A stretch of DNA of 64,000 nucleotides from Catalinimonas sp038039535 (GCF_038039535.1 NZ_JBBPHP010000014.1:62001-126000); one strand, 5' to 3'. Shown: positions 9,283 through 17,902, numbered from the stretch's first letter. A program made the numbers and translations. Notes: generated by a model not told the origin, from the sequence alone.

Positions 9283-9444
9283 ATGAAAACTTTAGCGAAA
9301 TCCTTCATTGGAATGGTGGTTGTACTATGTCTTACTAGCAGTTGCGATGTTGTCGGTTTTGACGATGACTTAAAAGAGCATACCGAACAGGCCTCTGGTT
9401 CTGGAGGGTCGGATCAAGACCCTTGTCGCAGAGCTTGTGAATAA
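9283..9444 (+). CDS. Small lipoprotein, 53 residues, unknown function
   Basis: An ATG at 9283 opens a 53-codon frame ending TAA at 9444. The product has a basic start and hydrophobic core (MKTLAKSFIGMVVVLCLTSS) followed by Cys21, which fits a lipoprotein signal. The mature part is only about 33 residues: an acidic stretch (DDDLKEH), a Gly/Ser linker and a C-terminal CxxxC motif (PCRRACE). A terminator begins two bases after the stop, and a structured leader and promoter-like site 2 precede it, so it looks like a stand-alone unit. Lipoprotein signal, terminator and spacing make a real gene likely, but its role is unknown; an envelope-stress reporter or a modified peptide are guesses. Confidence 0.65.
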   Translation: MKTLAKSFIGMVVVLCLTSSCDVVGFDDDLKEHTEQASGSGGSDQDPCRRACE

Positions 9445-9446
9445 TT

Positions 9447-9481
9447 GAAGAAATGCGTCCTTTGGGACGCGCTTCTTTTTT
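9447..9481 (+). terminator. Rho-independent terminator of small lipoprotein gene
   Basis: GCGTCC at 9455-9460 pairs with GGACGC at 9465-9470. The stem is extended by GAAG at 9447-9450 with CTTC at 9472-9475 across a small bulge, and a run of T residues follows. Confidence 0.85.
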
Positions 9482-9774
9482 AGTATTTTCAGCTATGTTA
9501 GCCCCCACTACCGTTTGATATAAAAAAGATTTTATACTGTTTCTCTATCTGATATGATTTCTATGGTTACGATGATGTTAATACGAATAATAATTGCATA
9601 CATCAGGCTCAGGAATTACTAATGTCACTTCAAAAACGAATTGAGTAAATATGATATCTGTAAAACGAATCACAAGAGTTGGTGATATTTATCCGAAGGT
9701 ATGCTAGTTTTATAAGTGACTGTTGTTTCAGTCCCTTACTTTTGCTACTTTTTACTGACTATAAAATCAGGTAA
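9482..9774. promoter_or_regulatory. Upstream region of histidine kinase with TAnnTTTG element
   Basis: No gene is seen in this spacer. TACTTTTG at 9737-9744 matches the Bacteroidota -7 element TAnnTTTG and lies 30 bases before the kinase start. A clear -33 TTG at ideal spacing is not obvious, so the call is tentative. Confidence 0.35.
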
Positions 9775-11607
9775 ATGAAACTACGTAAACCATATTTTAC
9801 TCTCTTATTTCTGATTAGTGTCAGCCAAACACTCGCTTCATCAACTAATTTTTCGAATCCTGATTCCCTATTCAATTTAGCAGACCAATACTTTGAACAC
9901 AATGATACAACTAGAGGTTTTCAACTTTTGGATTCTATGCTCCAGCTTTACTCTTCGGAGGATACGATGGTATCAGATATTTTAAATGAATATGGGTACT
10001 ATTACTACCTAATGGGTAGTTCAAACCAAAGCTTACATTATTATCAGCGATCGCTCGCACTTGAACAAGCTATGTCGGATACGGTGAGAATTATTGGGAG
10101 ATTAAAAAATATTGGAATGACCTATTGGGATATGGGGCGGAATCAAAGTGCTTTAAATCATTACCTAGAGGCATTAAAGCTGGCCCAACTCCTAAATCGA
10201 CCTCAATCTATTGCTTCGGTAAATAACTCATTAGCAGTATTAATGTATGAAATGGAGCAATATGATAAAGCAAAGGAGTATTATGAAGTTGCTTTGAAAG
10301 AATGGACGCACTTAAAAGATACCCTACGATTATCTTATGTCTACAACAATATTGGTCAGGTGTACTACGATCAGGCTGATTATGATAGTGCTTTGCTATT
10401 TTATCAGCAAGCTTTGCATTGGAAAAGGCAAATTGATCAATCTAGAACTCTACCTACTACATTATATAATCTTGGAAACACCTATCTATCTCTACAGCAT
10501 CTGGATACTGCGTCGTATTATCTAAAAGAATCTTATAGAATTGCTCAACAATATGATATGAAAGGAGCAATGGCATCCGCCAGTAATAGCTTGGGAGAAC
10601 TCTATTTGTCCAGTGAACAAATATCAACCGCTCGTTCGTATCTTGATACTACGAAGATTTTGCTTAATCAGCTGGATTCCCGGAGTATTCGCCTAGAGTA
10701 TTTCCGTTTAGAAGCCCTTTACCACGAAAAAACGGATCAAACAGCAAGGGCACTTTCCTACCAAAAGCAGTGGGCTGCACTCAGGGATAGCCTCTTCAAT
10801 GAAGAGCGGCTTAAAGTGATGGAGACCCAGGCTGAGTATACATTACATCAAGAAGAGCAAGCCAGGGAAAATGCTGAACTACGGGCATCAATTGCCCAGG
10901 CTGAAAGTGAACAACATCAACGCTACACCCTGGCAGCGCTTTCTGGTGGAGCAATTCTGACAGTTATTAGTATCGTCTTGTTTCGTTTGTATAACTTAAA
11001 TCGTAGAATGAAAGATCGCAATGCCGATCTGGTACGGGAAGTGCATCATCGGGTCAAGAATAATTTACACTCAATCTCCAGTTTGCTGAGCCTGCAATCA
11101 CGACGATTAGAAGACGATGGTGCAAAAAAAGCAATGAGCGAAACGCAGTTGCGTATTCAATCTATGGGACTGATTCATCGTCGTTTGTACGGAAATCAGC
11201 TTACTGACGTAAACATGCGTGAATATTTAGAAGAATTAATTCCTCAGGTATTGGACTCATTTGGTTGCAAGGCAGACTTGCAACTTTCTCTGGACGATGT
11301 TATGCTCGATGTTGATCAGGCCGTACCCGTTGGCCTAATCACCAATGAGGTAATTAGTAATGCCTGTAAGTATGCTTTTCCCGACCATACTCAACCTACT
11401 TTGAAGGTAACTTTTCAGCCAGCTTCAGCCCAATCATACCTGTTAGTTATTCAGGATAACGGTCCTGGAATTGACTTGGATAAATGTAATGGTTCCAAGA
11501 CGTTTGGTACCAAACTAATTCATTTGCAGACTGATCAGCTAGGTGGAAAAGCTGATTATCAGATTCAAGATGGAACATTGTTTCAATTAACTTTTCCAAG
11601 AAAATAA
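9775..11607 (+). CDS. TPR-containing sensor histidine kinase (HisKA_2 type)
   Basis: The 610-residue product starts with a signal peptide, followed by about seven tetratricopeptide repeats (residues about 30-340; for example YVYNNIGQVYYDQADYDSA). A coiled-coil-like helix and one transmembrane segment near residues 385-405 follow. The kinase core has the HisKA_2 box VHHRVKNNLHSISSLLSLQS (His424/His425), then an HATPase part with N-box TNEVISNACKYAF and G-box DNGPG. The tandem LytTR regulator 102 bases downstream is the obvious partner. TPR kinases of this kind are common in this phylum; the signal sensed by the outside TPR domain is unknown. Its place between two CHAT/sigma modules suggests a role in the same circuit, which is inference. 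Confidence 0.93.
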   Translation: MKLRKPYFTLLFLISVSQTLASSTNFSNPDSLFNLADQYFEHNDTTRGFQLLDSMLQLYSSEDTMVSDILNEYGYYYYLMGSSNQSLHYYQRSLALEQAMSDTVRIIGRLKNIGMTYWDMGRNQSALNHYLEALKLAQLLNRPQSIASVNNSLAVLMYEMEQYDKAKEYYEVALKEWTHLKDTLRLSYVYNNIGQVYYDQADYDSALLFYQQALHWKRQIDQSRTLPTTLYNLGNTYLSLQHLDTASYYLKESYRIAQQYDMKGAMASASNSLGELYLSSEQISTARSYLDTTKILLNQLDSRSIRLEYFRLEALYHEKTDQTARALSYQKQWAALRDSLFNEERLKVMETQAEYTLHQEEQARENAELRASIAQAESEQHQRYTLAALSGGAILTVISIVLFRLYNLNRRMKDRNADLVREVHHRVKNNLHSISSLLSLQSRRLEDDGAKKAMSETQLRIQSMGLIHRRLYGNQLTDVNMREYLEELIPQVLDSFGCKADLQLSLDDVMLDVDQAVPVGLITNEVISNACKYAFPDHTQPTLKVTFQPASAQSYLLVIQDNGPGIDLDKCNGSKTFGTKLIHLQTDQLGGKADYQIQDGTLFQLTFPRK

Positions 11608-11709
11608 ATGATACAAGGGTAAATTTTAGTTTTACTCTGATAAATACAGTAACTTTTTCAGAAAAGCTTCATTAATCATTAAAACCAATTAAAATGAATT
11701 CTTAGAATT

Positions 11710-12441
11710 ATGGCTAAAGTTAAAATATTGATTGTAGAGGATGAACTACTTGCTGCCGAAGATATCAAAGAACAGCTGGAGGAAGCAGGGTATGAAGTAA
11801 CAGGGATTGCCCGTTCTTATGAAGGTGCCCTCAAGCTGTTTAAGCAAGAACTACCGGATTTAGTACTTCTTGATATCCAACTTGATGGTGAGAAGAACGG
11901 AATTGCTGTAGCCAGTACAATTAATAAACTAACCAAAGTACCCATTATTTACATCACTGGTAGTGCAGAAGATAATTTACTGGAACAAGCAAAAAATACC
12001 CAACCAGTCACTTTTGTCTTAAAACCATTTAGGGCAAAAGAGTTTATCACGAATGTAGATTTGGCCATTGAGAATTTTGCTCGACAAAATACCAAAGATC
12101 ATTTGCTATTAGACAATGCGGTCTTTATTCCTACATCCGATGGGGGGCATGAAAAAGTGTTGAAAGATGATATCTTGTATGTTGAGGGAGATGGTAGCTA
12201 TACGTCGCTAATTACCAAGTATGGGAAAAAATATGATATCACCCTTTATTTATCTAAGCTTATTCCGCAATTAGAATCTGATGACTTGGTTCGGATATCA
12301 AAAAAGCATGTTATTAATGCCCATCATTTGACCAAGATTGAGAAGAAAGCCATTTGGTTGGGTGAAGAAAAATTATCGGTGGGTGAACATTATCGGAAAA
12401 CGCTTATGCAACGTTTAAGTTTTATTAAAACGAAGCCCTGA
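11710..12441 (+). CDS. LytTR-family response regulator
   Basis: This 243-residue protein has a receiver domain at residues 1-120 with acidic pocket E10/D11, phosphoacceptor Asp55 (LLDIQLDG), Thr/Gly switch (YITGS) and Lys104-region LKPF. A LytTR DNA-binding domain follows at about residues 140-240 (DDILYVEGDGSYTSL, SKKHVINAHHL). It would be phosphorylated by the kinase encoded just upstream and bind promoter repeats. No target site can be named from the sequence. Its stop is 90 bases from the stop of the convergent short anti-sigma gene. Confidence 0.95.
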   Translation: MAKVKILIVEDELLAAEDIKEQLEEAGYEVTGIARSYEGALKLFKQELPDLVLLDIQLDGEKNGIAVASTINKLTKVPIIYITGSAEDNLLEQAKNTQPVTFVLKPFRAKEFITNVDLAIENFARQNTKDHLLLDNAVFIPTSDGGHEKVLKDDILYVEGDGSYTSLITKYGKKYDITLYLSKLIPQLESDDLVRISKKHVINAHHLTKIEKKAIWLGEEKLSVGEHYRKTLMQRLSFIKTKP

Positions 12442-12531
12442 GTTTAATTAGAACCTAATGTTTATTAGCTGGAGTTAACTTAGTTTTTAGTTATTACAGC
12501 CTTTCAACTCCAACTCTCTAAAACATTTGAG

Positions 12532-12750
12532 TTATCTAAATTCTGAGTCAAACAGTTCAGCTAATGCATTGCGTATTGAGTCCCGCTCTCGGTTCCTAAC
12601 AGTGCGGATAATCTTTTGCTGGAGGGCTACTTCCCTACGAAATTCAGCATCCTCATTTATTCGCTCTTCTAACTCTAATTGCAGTTTATCATTTAAAGTT
12701 CCAGCCAAATACTGGTCAATTATATAAGTTTTATCCTCTTCGTTAATCAT
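12532..12750 (-). CDS. Short anti-sigma-like protein without membrane span (module 2)
   Basis: The ATG at 12750 overlaps the stop of the sigma gene as ATGA, exactly as in module 1, and gives a 72-residue product. It repeats the cytoplasmic half of the module 1 anti-sigma (IDQYLAGTL, FRREVALQQKII) but stops before the linker and membrane span, at LFDSEFR. Only 90 bases separate its stop from the convergent response regulator, so the missing half is not present nearby. It could be a soluble anti-sigma, or a truncated gene that no longer anchors its sigma at the membrane. A start further upstream at 12792 would lie inside the sigma gene and is less likely. Confidence 0.7.
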   Translation of the reverse strand: MINEEDKTYIIDQYLAGTLNDKLQLELEERINEDAEFRREVALQQKIIRTVRNRERDSIRNALAELFDSEFR

Positions 12751-13331
12751 GGTTTTTTTGGATTTAATATTTTCTTCAATCGCTCCATACACTTGTGCTT
12801 TGCTACTTTCACTGAGTTCAACGTTTTGTATCCAAACTCCTCTCTAAGTTCCTCCATCCTGGTTTTATGGTAATACACAGCCAGTATTAAATCTTTACAG
12901 GGAGAACCTAAACTATCGATTGCCTCCCGTATCTTTTCTTCAGAAGGTAGGTTAGAATCCTCTTCAGGTAATATTGGTGCTCCCCCTTCATTTTTCTCCT
13001 CATATACGAACTCTTCGCCCTCATTGTCATCAGCGAAATTTTCCATGTTTTCTTGGTTCTGCCCTTTCCCATTTTTCCGGAGCCAAGTCAATCCCTTATA
13101 TTTACATATTGCACATAGGTAAGTACATAGCTTAGAGGTTAATACAAAGCCCTCTTCCTGCGAATTTTCGTAAAGGACGATTATACTTTCCTGAAAAATA
13201 TCCTCAATGACCTCTTCAGGAATTCCCATTTTTAAGAGAACTCCTCGACATATAGTATAACATTTTAATGCCTCCTGAAAAGCTCGACGATCGCACTTTT
13301 TGAGTAATTCTATTAGTTCTTGTTCGGTCAC
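12747..13331 (-). CDS. ECF-like RNA polymerase sigma factor (module 2)
   Basis: The 194-residue product is a paralogue of the sigma factor at 1821-2384. Shared motifs include DIFQES.IVLYEN in region 2 and the C-terminal region around LILAVYYHKTRMEELREEFGY, which is the likely helix-turn-helix for -35 recognition. An acidic insert (DDNEGEEFVYEEKNEGG) lies between the regions. The start at 13331 gives MTEQELIELLKKCD, matching the other copy. It is followed by the short anti-sigma with an ATGA overlap, and preceded on the same strand by the CHAT protease gene at 13725-16436. Confidence 0.85.
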   Translation of the reverse strand: MTEQELIELLKKCDRRAFQEALKCYTICRGVLLKMGIPEEVIEDIFQESIIVLYENSQEEGFVLTSKLCTYLCAICKYKGLTWLRKNGKGQNQENMENFADDNEGEEFVYEEKNEGGAPILPEEDSNLPSEEKIREAIDSLGSPCKDLILAVYYHKTRMEELREEFGYKTLNSVKVAKHKCMERLKKILNPKKP

Positions 13332-13724
13332 GGTGGTTAGTCGTAGTAGTTTTTAAATAACACTTCAAACTAGGAAAAACCGCCCACCTTTCAAAAGAAG
13401 AAATATTTTTTAATGCAGCAGGCAGCTATTATTTAGATTGATACCGCTAACCACAGCCATATCGGGTAGTAAGAAAGCCAAATAGCCAGAAAGGCAAACA
13501 GGAAGGGGGGTAATCTCCTCTAGTCTTGAATAATATAGGGAAGTGCCCGTATAAGATTCGTATTGAGCTGGTATAGCTAGTAATAAAGCAGGCTTTTTCA
13601 TATTAGTCAGTGTTGAAGTTGATAATGATTTTCTTCTGACTATATATGATACAATTCTATATTAGTTACCAATATTGAACAAGAAGCTCACCAGGGAGCT
13701 TCTTGTTCCTACTAATCTTATCTT
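13332..13724. other. Intergenic region between CHAT gene and sigma gene (module 2)
   Basis: This region carries a strong hairpin at 13677-13708 and, on the minus strand, a degenerate version of the promoter-like motif (GGTAAC-N13-TATCAT, 13670 down to 13646). A 63-codon frame at 13601-13410 is present but not convincing. The promoter of the sigma/anti-sigma pair is expected here. Confidence 0.4.
13677..13708 (-). terminator. Strong hairpin after CHAT gene (terminator-like)
   Basis: GAACAAGAAGCTC at 13677-13689 and GAGCTTCTTGTTC at 13696-13708 form a perfect 13-base stem with a 6-base loop, 16 bases after the CHAT stop. No T run follows on the minus strand, so it may stabilise a 3' end or attenuate rather than terminate cleanly. 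Confidence 0.55.
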
Positions 13725-16436
13725 TTATTCTACCAGCGTAAAAGCAGCCCAGTCAGGATTATCATTGAACCGCTGGCGAGCTTCCTGTTGAGCCTGATTA
13801 AAGGCGGTACTGACTGGCTTTTTTTGATCAATCAATAAGTCATAAAACCGTTGCATGGTAAACTTTGCAACTTCATCATCAACGCTCCACAGACTCATAA
13901 CAAGATAACGCACACCCGCCTCCCGAATAGCCCTCTGCAACCCGTATACTCCTTCACTGTTCGTAATATCGCCAAGCCCGGTTTCACAGGCGGATAGTAC
14001 TATCAAATCAGTGTTTTGCAGACTCATCTGAGCAGCTTCGGAAGCCAGTAAAATACCATCGTCTATATCTTCCGGCACATTCTTTTTACCCATCCAGGCA
14101 TTATTACCTCCGGCAAACACCAGGCCCGATCTTCGTAATGCTAAAGTTGGGTCATAAAGTTCTTCGTCTTCTTCTTTGTCCTTCTTTTTTTCGGTTTCTG
14201 AATTAGCCAGAAAAAAACCATGTGTTGCTACGTGAACAATTCCCGGAGACTCAGCTCTTCGATCTCCTAGCTTTTTGAATCTCTCTTCCATAGCGCTGCT
14301 ACCCGTAAAGTAATCATACTGAGTTTGTTTATCGTTTAGAAGATTAGCGATGGCTTCCACTTCATAAAGTGTCCCATCTAATTTTTTCCATTCTTCCTTT
14401 TCTTTATCTTTGTATACAAAGGCATTGCCATAGCTCACCAGGTTTTCACTTTCTGCCATAGCCAGTAGTTCGTCCGGGTTGGCGTTGAAGTTAATATCAC
14501 CAAATAAGGCAGCCGAATTAGTATTTACAGGTTTTGTTACCGATCCAAAGGCAAGTAAGCGCGTACTACCAAGATGATGTAACTGGTAGCGCTCAACCAA
14601 TGCTCCATCAGGAGATGGTAAGCCCGCAAAAGACACCTTATGTAATTGTCCAGTGGGTGAAAAATGTACAGTCTCACTCTCATTGAGCAGTGGTTCTAAG
14701 GGTTTCCATATCAGATCATATAGCTGATCACCTTTACTTAAACTGGTTTTCACAGCACCTGCCCCCCGGTATAATTGGTTAGCAATTGTCTCAGATTCCT
14801 CTCCCTTTACCAGTTCTATAATATCAGCTTCTTTACATAAAGGAACAATATGAGGATATTCATCTTCTGGACGCATTACGACCGCAGCGTAATAGATAGA
14901 GTCAAAGGGAGTAACTTTTTCTTCCTCTTCTTCACTGTTCTGCAGTACTTTTCCCTTTTCGTAATAAGGAAAGTGTAAGAATTCTACTACCGCTTCACCG
15001 GCAGAGAGGTTTTCCCGAATGGCTACCCACTGCTGCTGGTTTTCAAATTGGGTTTGCCGGTTAAGCTCTTTTTTGAGCTCTTGCATAGCAAATTTTACAG
15101 AATCTATGTAATTCCTAACTTCATCATCTTTCATTTCTTCAAGGTTGGTTGCCGCTACAATATTTTTGGCATCAATCCATAAATCGTATACTCGGAGAAG
15201 ATATTCATCATCAGAGTTAGTGACGGCTTGTTGCATAAAGCGGTTTTTCTCTAGCAACTGCCCTTTTTCGAGTAGTATGTTATTGTACGCAAGTCCGGTA
15301 ATAGAGGGATATTCCCGGTAGTGCCTTAGTACAAAGCTGTTGGCGTAATTGGAGAAGGCATAAAAGTCAGAAACAGAGCGCATTTTATCTTCCTGACCCA
15401 CCAGCAGGGAGAACTCACTCATGTAATTATGAAAACCTTCGTTGGCTCTAGCGAAGCAAGTGTCTGCCTGGGTAATGCGGTCCACATTTTCATAAAAAAC
15501 TCCAGCTCCTAAGGCGGTGGTTGCAAAGATAACATTGCTAAATATGGATTGAGAAGTATCTCTCTGCTGCTTTTTAAGTATATATTCTTCAACAACTTTC
15601 GCTTCCAAAGAATCAATCTGAGCTTCGCTAAGAGAAGCGTAATTGACACCAGTGGCTACAAACTGCGGGATCAACGGATTTTCCTCTTTAGGCTCTTCAT
15701 CCTCCTCCTCTTTAGCACCTAGAAATGCTCGGATGCCTATTTTGGGACGCTCCACACTATCTTCGGGATTGTTATGCTCATTAAGCGTTTCTTTGGTTTT
15801 TTTTCCTTTTTTAAAAAGACTTATACTACCAAAAACATCATTAGCGGTGCTCTCTAGAGGGGTACCTTTAAATAGAGATTTATTCTCTTCAGTTTCCTGA
15901 TCAATCTGTTGAAACTCACCTCCCAGGTCTACGAAAGCCAAAATAGTCGTCCACCGTCGGCTATCAGCCTCCGGATTCTCAAAAGCACTCAATGCCAGGT
16001 TTTGAGCTTTCTTTCCTAGTTTGCTTTTCATCAGTGTCATCGTTCGTAATACTTCCTCAACGCCCACTTTTCGCATGGTTTCCGAGAAGGTTTTAATCCT
16101 TAGGTGGTTAATAAGAGCAGAGTCGGTAGGGGCTATTTTCAATTCTTCATAATACGCATTGTACATTGGCTCAATCTGATCTCTTTGGTTTGCCGCCTTA
16201 AATGCCAGATTTTTGTTATGAAGAAAGAAAACATATTCATCGGTAGTTTTACCAAATTCCTCTTCCGCTCGTTCCATACCAGTATCGGCCCAGAGTAATG
16301 CACTATCGTAGTGCTGTTGCTCAATCATGGCTTTACATTTAATAAAGGCATACCAAGGCCTTTCTGTGATGAGTTGTTGACCGTAAGAGGGTACTAAAAC
16401 AATAAGCGTGAGTAGGGTGAAAAGGTATCTTCTCAT
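13725..16436 (-). CDS. Secreted TPR-like CHAT-domain protease (module 2)
   Basis: The 903-residue protein begins with a signal peptide (MRRYLFTLLTLIVLVPSYGQ). Its first 500 or so residues are helical and TPR-like, with an acidic, lysine-rich linker near residues 240-260. The last 330 residues are a CHAT peptidase domain with the dyad His739 (HVATHGFF) and Cys817 (LSACETGLG). Motifs such as HFSPTGQLHKVSFAGLP, YGLQRAIREAG and a WAAFTLVE end match the CHAT protein at 3135-5954, so the two are paralogues. It precedes the sigma/short anti-sigma pair on the same strand. A cleaved substrate or activating signal cannot be seen. Confidence 0.92.
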   Translation of the reverse strand: MRRYLFTLLTLIVLVPSYGQQLITERPWYAFIKCKAMIEQQHYDSALLWADTGMERAEEEFGKTTDEYVFFLHNKNLAFKAANQRDQIEPMYNAYYEELKIAPTDSALINHLRIKTFSETMRKVGVEEVLRTMTLMKSKLGKKAQNLALSAFENPEADSRRWTTILAFVDLGGEFQQIDQETEENKSLFKGTPLESTANDVFGSISLFKKGKKTKETLNEHNNPEDSVERPKIGIRAFLGAKEEEDEEPKEENPLIPQFVATGVNYASLSEAQIDSLEAKVVEEYILKKQQRDTSQSIFSNVIFATTALGAGVFYENVDRITQADTCFARANEGFHNYMSEFSLLVGQEDKMRSVSDFYAFSNYANSFVLRHYREYPSITGLAYNNILLEKGQLLEKNRFMQQAVTNSDDEYLLRVYDLWIDAKNIVAATNLEEMKDDEVRNYIDSVKFAMQELKKELNRQTQFENQQQWVAIRENLSAGEAVVEFLHFPYYEKGKVLQNSEEEEEKVTPFDSIYYAAVVMRPEDEYPHIVPLCKEADIIELVKGEESETIANQLYRGAGAVKTSLSKGDQLYDLIWKPLEPLLNESETVHFSPTGQLHKVSFAGLPSPDGALVERYQLHHLGSTRLLAFGSVTKPVNTNSAALFGDINFNANPDELLAMAESENLVSYGNAFVYKDKEKEEWKKLDGTLYEVEAIANLLNDKQTQYDYFTGSSAMEERFKKLGDRRAESPGIVHVATHGFFLANSETEKKKDKEEDEELYDPTLALRRSGLVFAGGNNAWMGKKNVPEDIDDGILLASEAAQMSLQNTDLIVLSACETGLGDITNSEGVYGLQRAIREAGVRYLVMSLWSVDDEVAKFTMQRFYDLLIDQKKPVSTAFNQAQQEARQRFNDNPDWAAFTLVE

Positions 16437-17288
16437 AGCGATGGTGGTTGTGCTGAAAGGTTGAAATTTTGAGAATTGTTTTTATTAATTATTACCAATA
16501 TAAACAAGATTTTTTATTAAGCCAGTGCAAAAGCAATCCAGTGTATAGAATTGTTATGCTACTCATCTACAACTGAGCTTTGCGAAATGCCTAACCGAAA
16601 GCTAACCTGTCTTGCGACTAGCACCAGAAAAAGTGCTGCTTTAATTCCTGGGTTTACTGGTCAGGTTCATGATTAGGTTTTTAATCTCTACATTGTTTAT
16701 GCTTATTGCAGTTCATACAATCCTTTAAGAAAAGTGTTTTTTTTGATAAATGCTAATGTGAAAATTTAGACTTTATCCGACTATAAGAGTTTGCTTAAAG
16801 TTTTGATCAACATTAGAAAGTATTAGATACTCGTCAATTTGTCAATTTGTCTGAACAATTACCCTTTTGGTGTGAAAAAAAGTTTCACTTGTACTAAAAA
16901 TAGTACCTTAAAAGCGTTCAAAAACACTTCTTTCAGTTTGGTGAGAGGAAAAACTGCTTTGGTGTGAAATCAGTCAGTCTTCGAAAAGTTGTTAGCAGAA
17001 AGAGGGTTAAATAGCTTTTTTATTATCAAAATGTGAGTAATTTTATTTCCAGTTGCAAAAACAAAAGAGTCTATTTTACTAAACTACCAATAATTATTCT
17101 CAGCAGCACTTCGGGCATCCGCTCGTAAGCACTCTTTTTCAAGAAAAATAAAAAAGTTATCCGCTCAAGGGTAACCTTTTGTTAAACCTGTCATATACTA
17201 ATGAATTTGGTTTTCATTGGAACTACCTGGTAGCCTGAGCTGCCCTGGTACCACTACGTCTCCTTTTGTTTACATTAAACTTACACCC
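16437..17288. other. Long intergenic region upstream of surface-protein operon
   Basis: About 850 bases separate the divergent CHAT gene and the surface operon. I found no open frame worth calling. The region holds promoter-like site 3 near its right end. Short inverted repeats, for example GCAC/GTGC near 16620-16640, are present but match no known RNA. An upstream in-frame codon for the lipoprotein at 17217 is not used as its start. Confidence 0.4.
17169..17194 (+). promoter_or_regulatory. Candidate ECF-type promoter, site 3
   Basis: GGGTAACC at 17169-17176 is followed after 12 bases by TGTCAT at 17189-17194, the layout seen at sites 1 and 2. GTTATCC at 17156-17162 makes an imperfect inverted repeat with GGGTAAC. 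It lies 94 bases upstream of the first gene of the surface operon. Confidence 0.5.
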
Positions 17289-17864
17289 ATGAGAAACTAC
17301 ACACTGATACTATTACTATTGAGTATACTGAATTTTTCCTGCCAGGAAGATAAAGACCTAGATCCTCAGGAAGAAAACTCCGGTGAACTGCAACCCATAG
17401 CCAATAATGGGATGATGGAGGCGACCATTGACGGGGAGCCATTTTCTACCAGCCTCATTTCTTCTTCAGTTGCTATCCATAATGAAAATCCTACAATAGA
17501 TGTGCTCACCGTAGCAGGAATAGCTATTGATGCAGGAGACACTACTATTGTAGGTATTCAGTTATACGGAGATTACCAAACTCTGGAAACTAATACCACT
17601 TATACTTCTTCGGCCACCGGAATTTATCCGGCAGTAGTAGGTATCTATTCGCCTGAACCATCTGCTCAACAAACCGCAGGCTTCGGATCGGGAGAATTAG
17701 TAATCACAGTGCTGGATAAATCAGCCCTGAAAATATCGGGCACCTTCCAGATAGCAGGAGAGATGATCAATCTGGGAAGTCCTTCTAATCCGGTGAATTC
17801 CACTTTCTCCATAGAGGGTACTTTTCGGGACGTCACTTTTGAGCAGATACAGTCTGGCCAATAG
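17289..17864 (+). CDS. Lipoprotein of unknown function, first gene of surface operon
   Basis: I start it at ATG 17289, where a lipoprotein signal begins (MRNYTLILLLLSILNFSCQ); the frame is open upstream but that part shows no sense. The mature protein, about 173 residues after Cys18, is acidic and rich in Thr, Ser and beta-strand patterns (MEATIDGEPFSTS, ALKISGTFQIAGEMINLGS, NSTFSIEGTFRDV). This pattern is common among Bacteroidota surface lipoproteins that carry a DUF6252-like fold, but I cannot assign a family with certainty. It is followed after 38 bases by a barrel protein gene. Confidence 0.75.
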   Translation: MRNYTLILLLLSILNFSCQEDKDLDPQEENSGELQPIANNGMMEATIDGEPFSTSLISSSVAIHNENPTIDVLTVAGIAIDAGDTTIVGIQLYGDYQTLETNTTYTSSATGIYPAVVGIYSPEPSAQQTAGFGSGELVITVLDKSALKISGTFQIAGEMINLGSPSNPVNSTFSIEGTFRDVTFEQIQSGQ

Positions 17865-17902
17865 GTTTTCCTTTACAATATCAACCAACAAAACATACAA
17901 TC

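Noticed and set aside
13410..13601. A 63-codon minus-strand frame starting MKKPALLLAIP between the CHAT and sigma genes.
   Set aside because: It has no ribosome-binding or promoter support, no recognisable domain, and lies in a spacer that is expected to be regulatory. The hydrophobic start is not followed by a cleavage site.
16541..16700. A possible structured RNA with several short inverted repeats.
   Set aside because: The stems are short and do not form a cloverleaf or a known riboswitch pattern.
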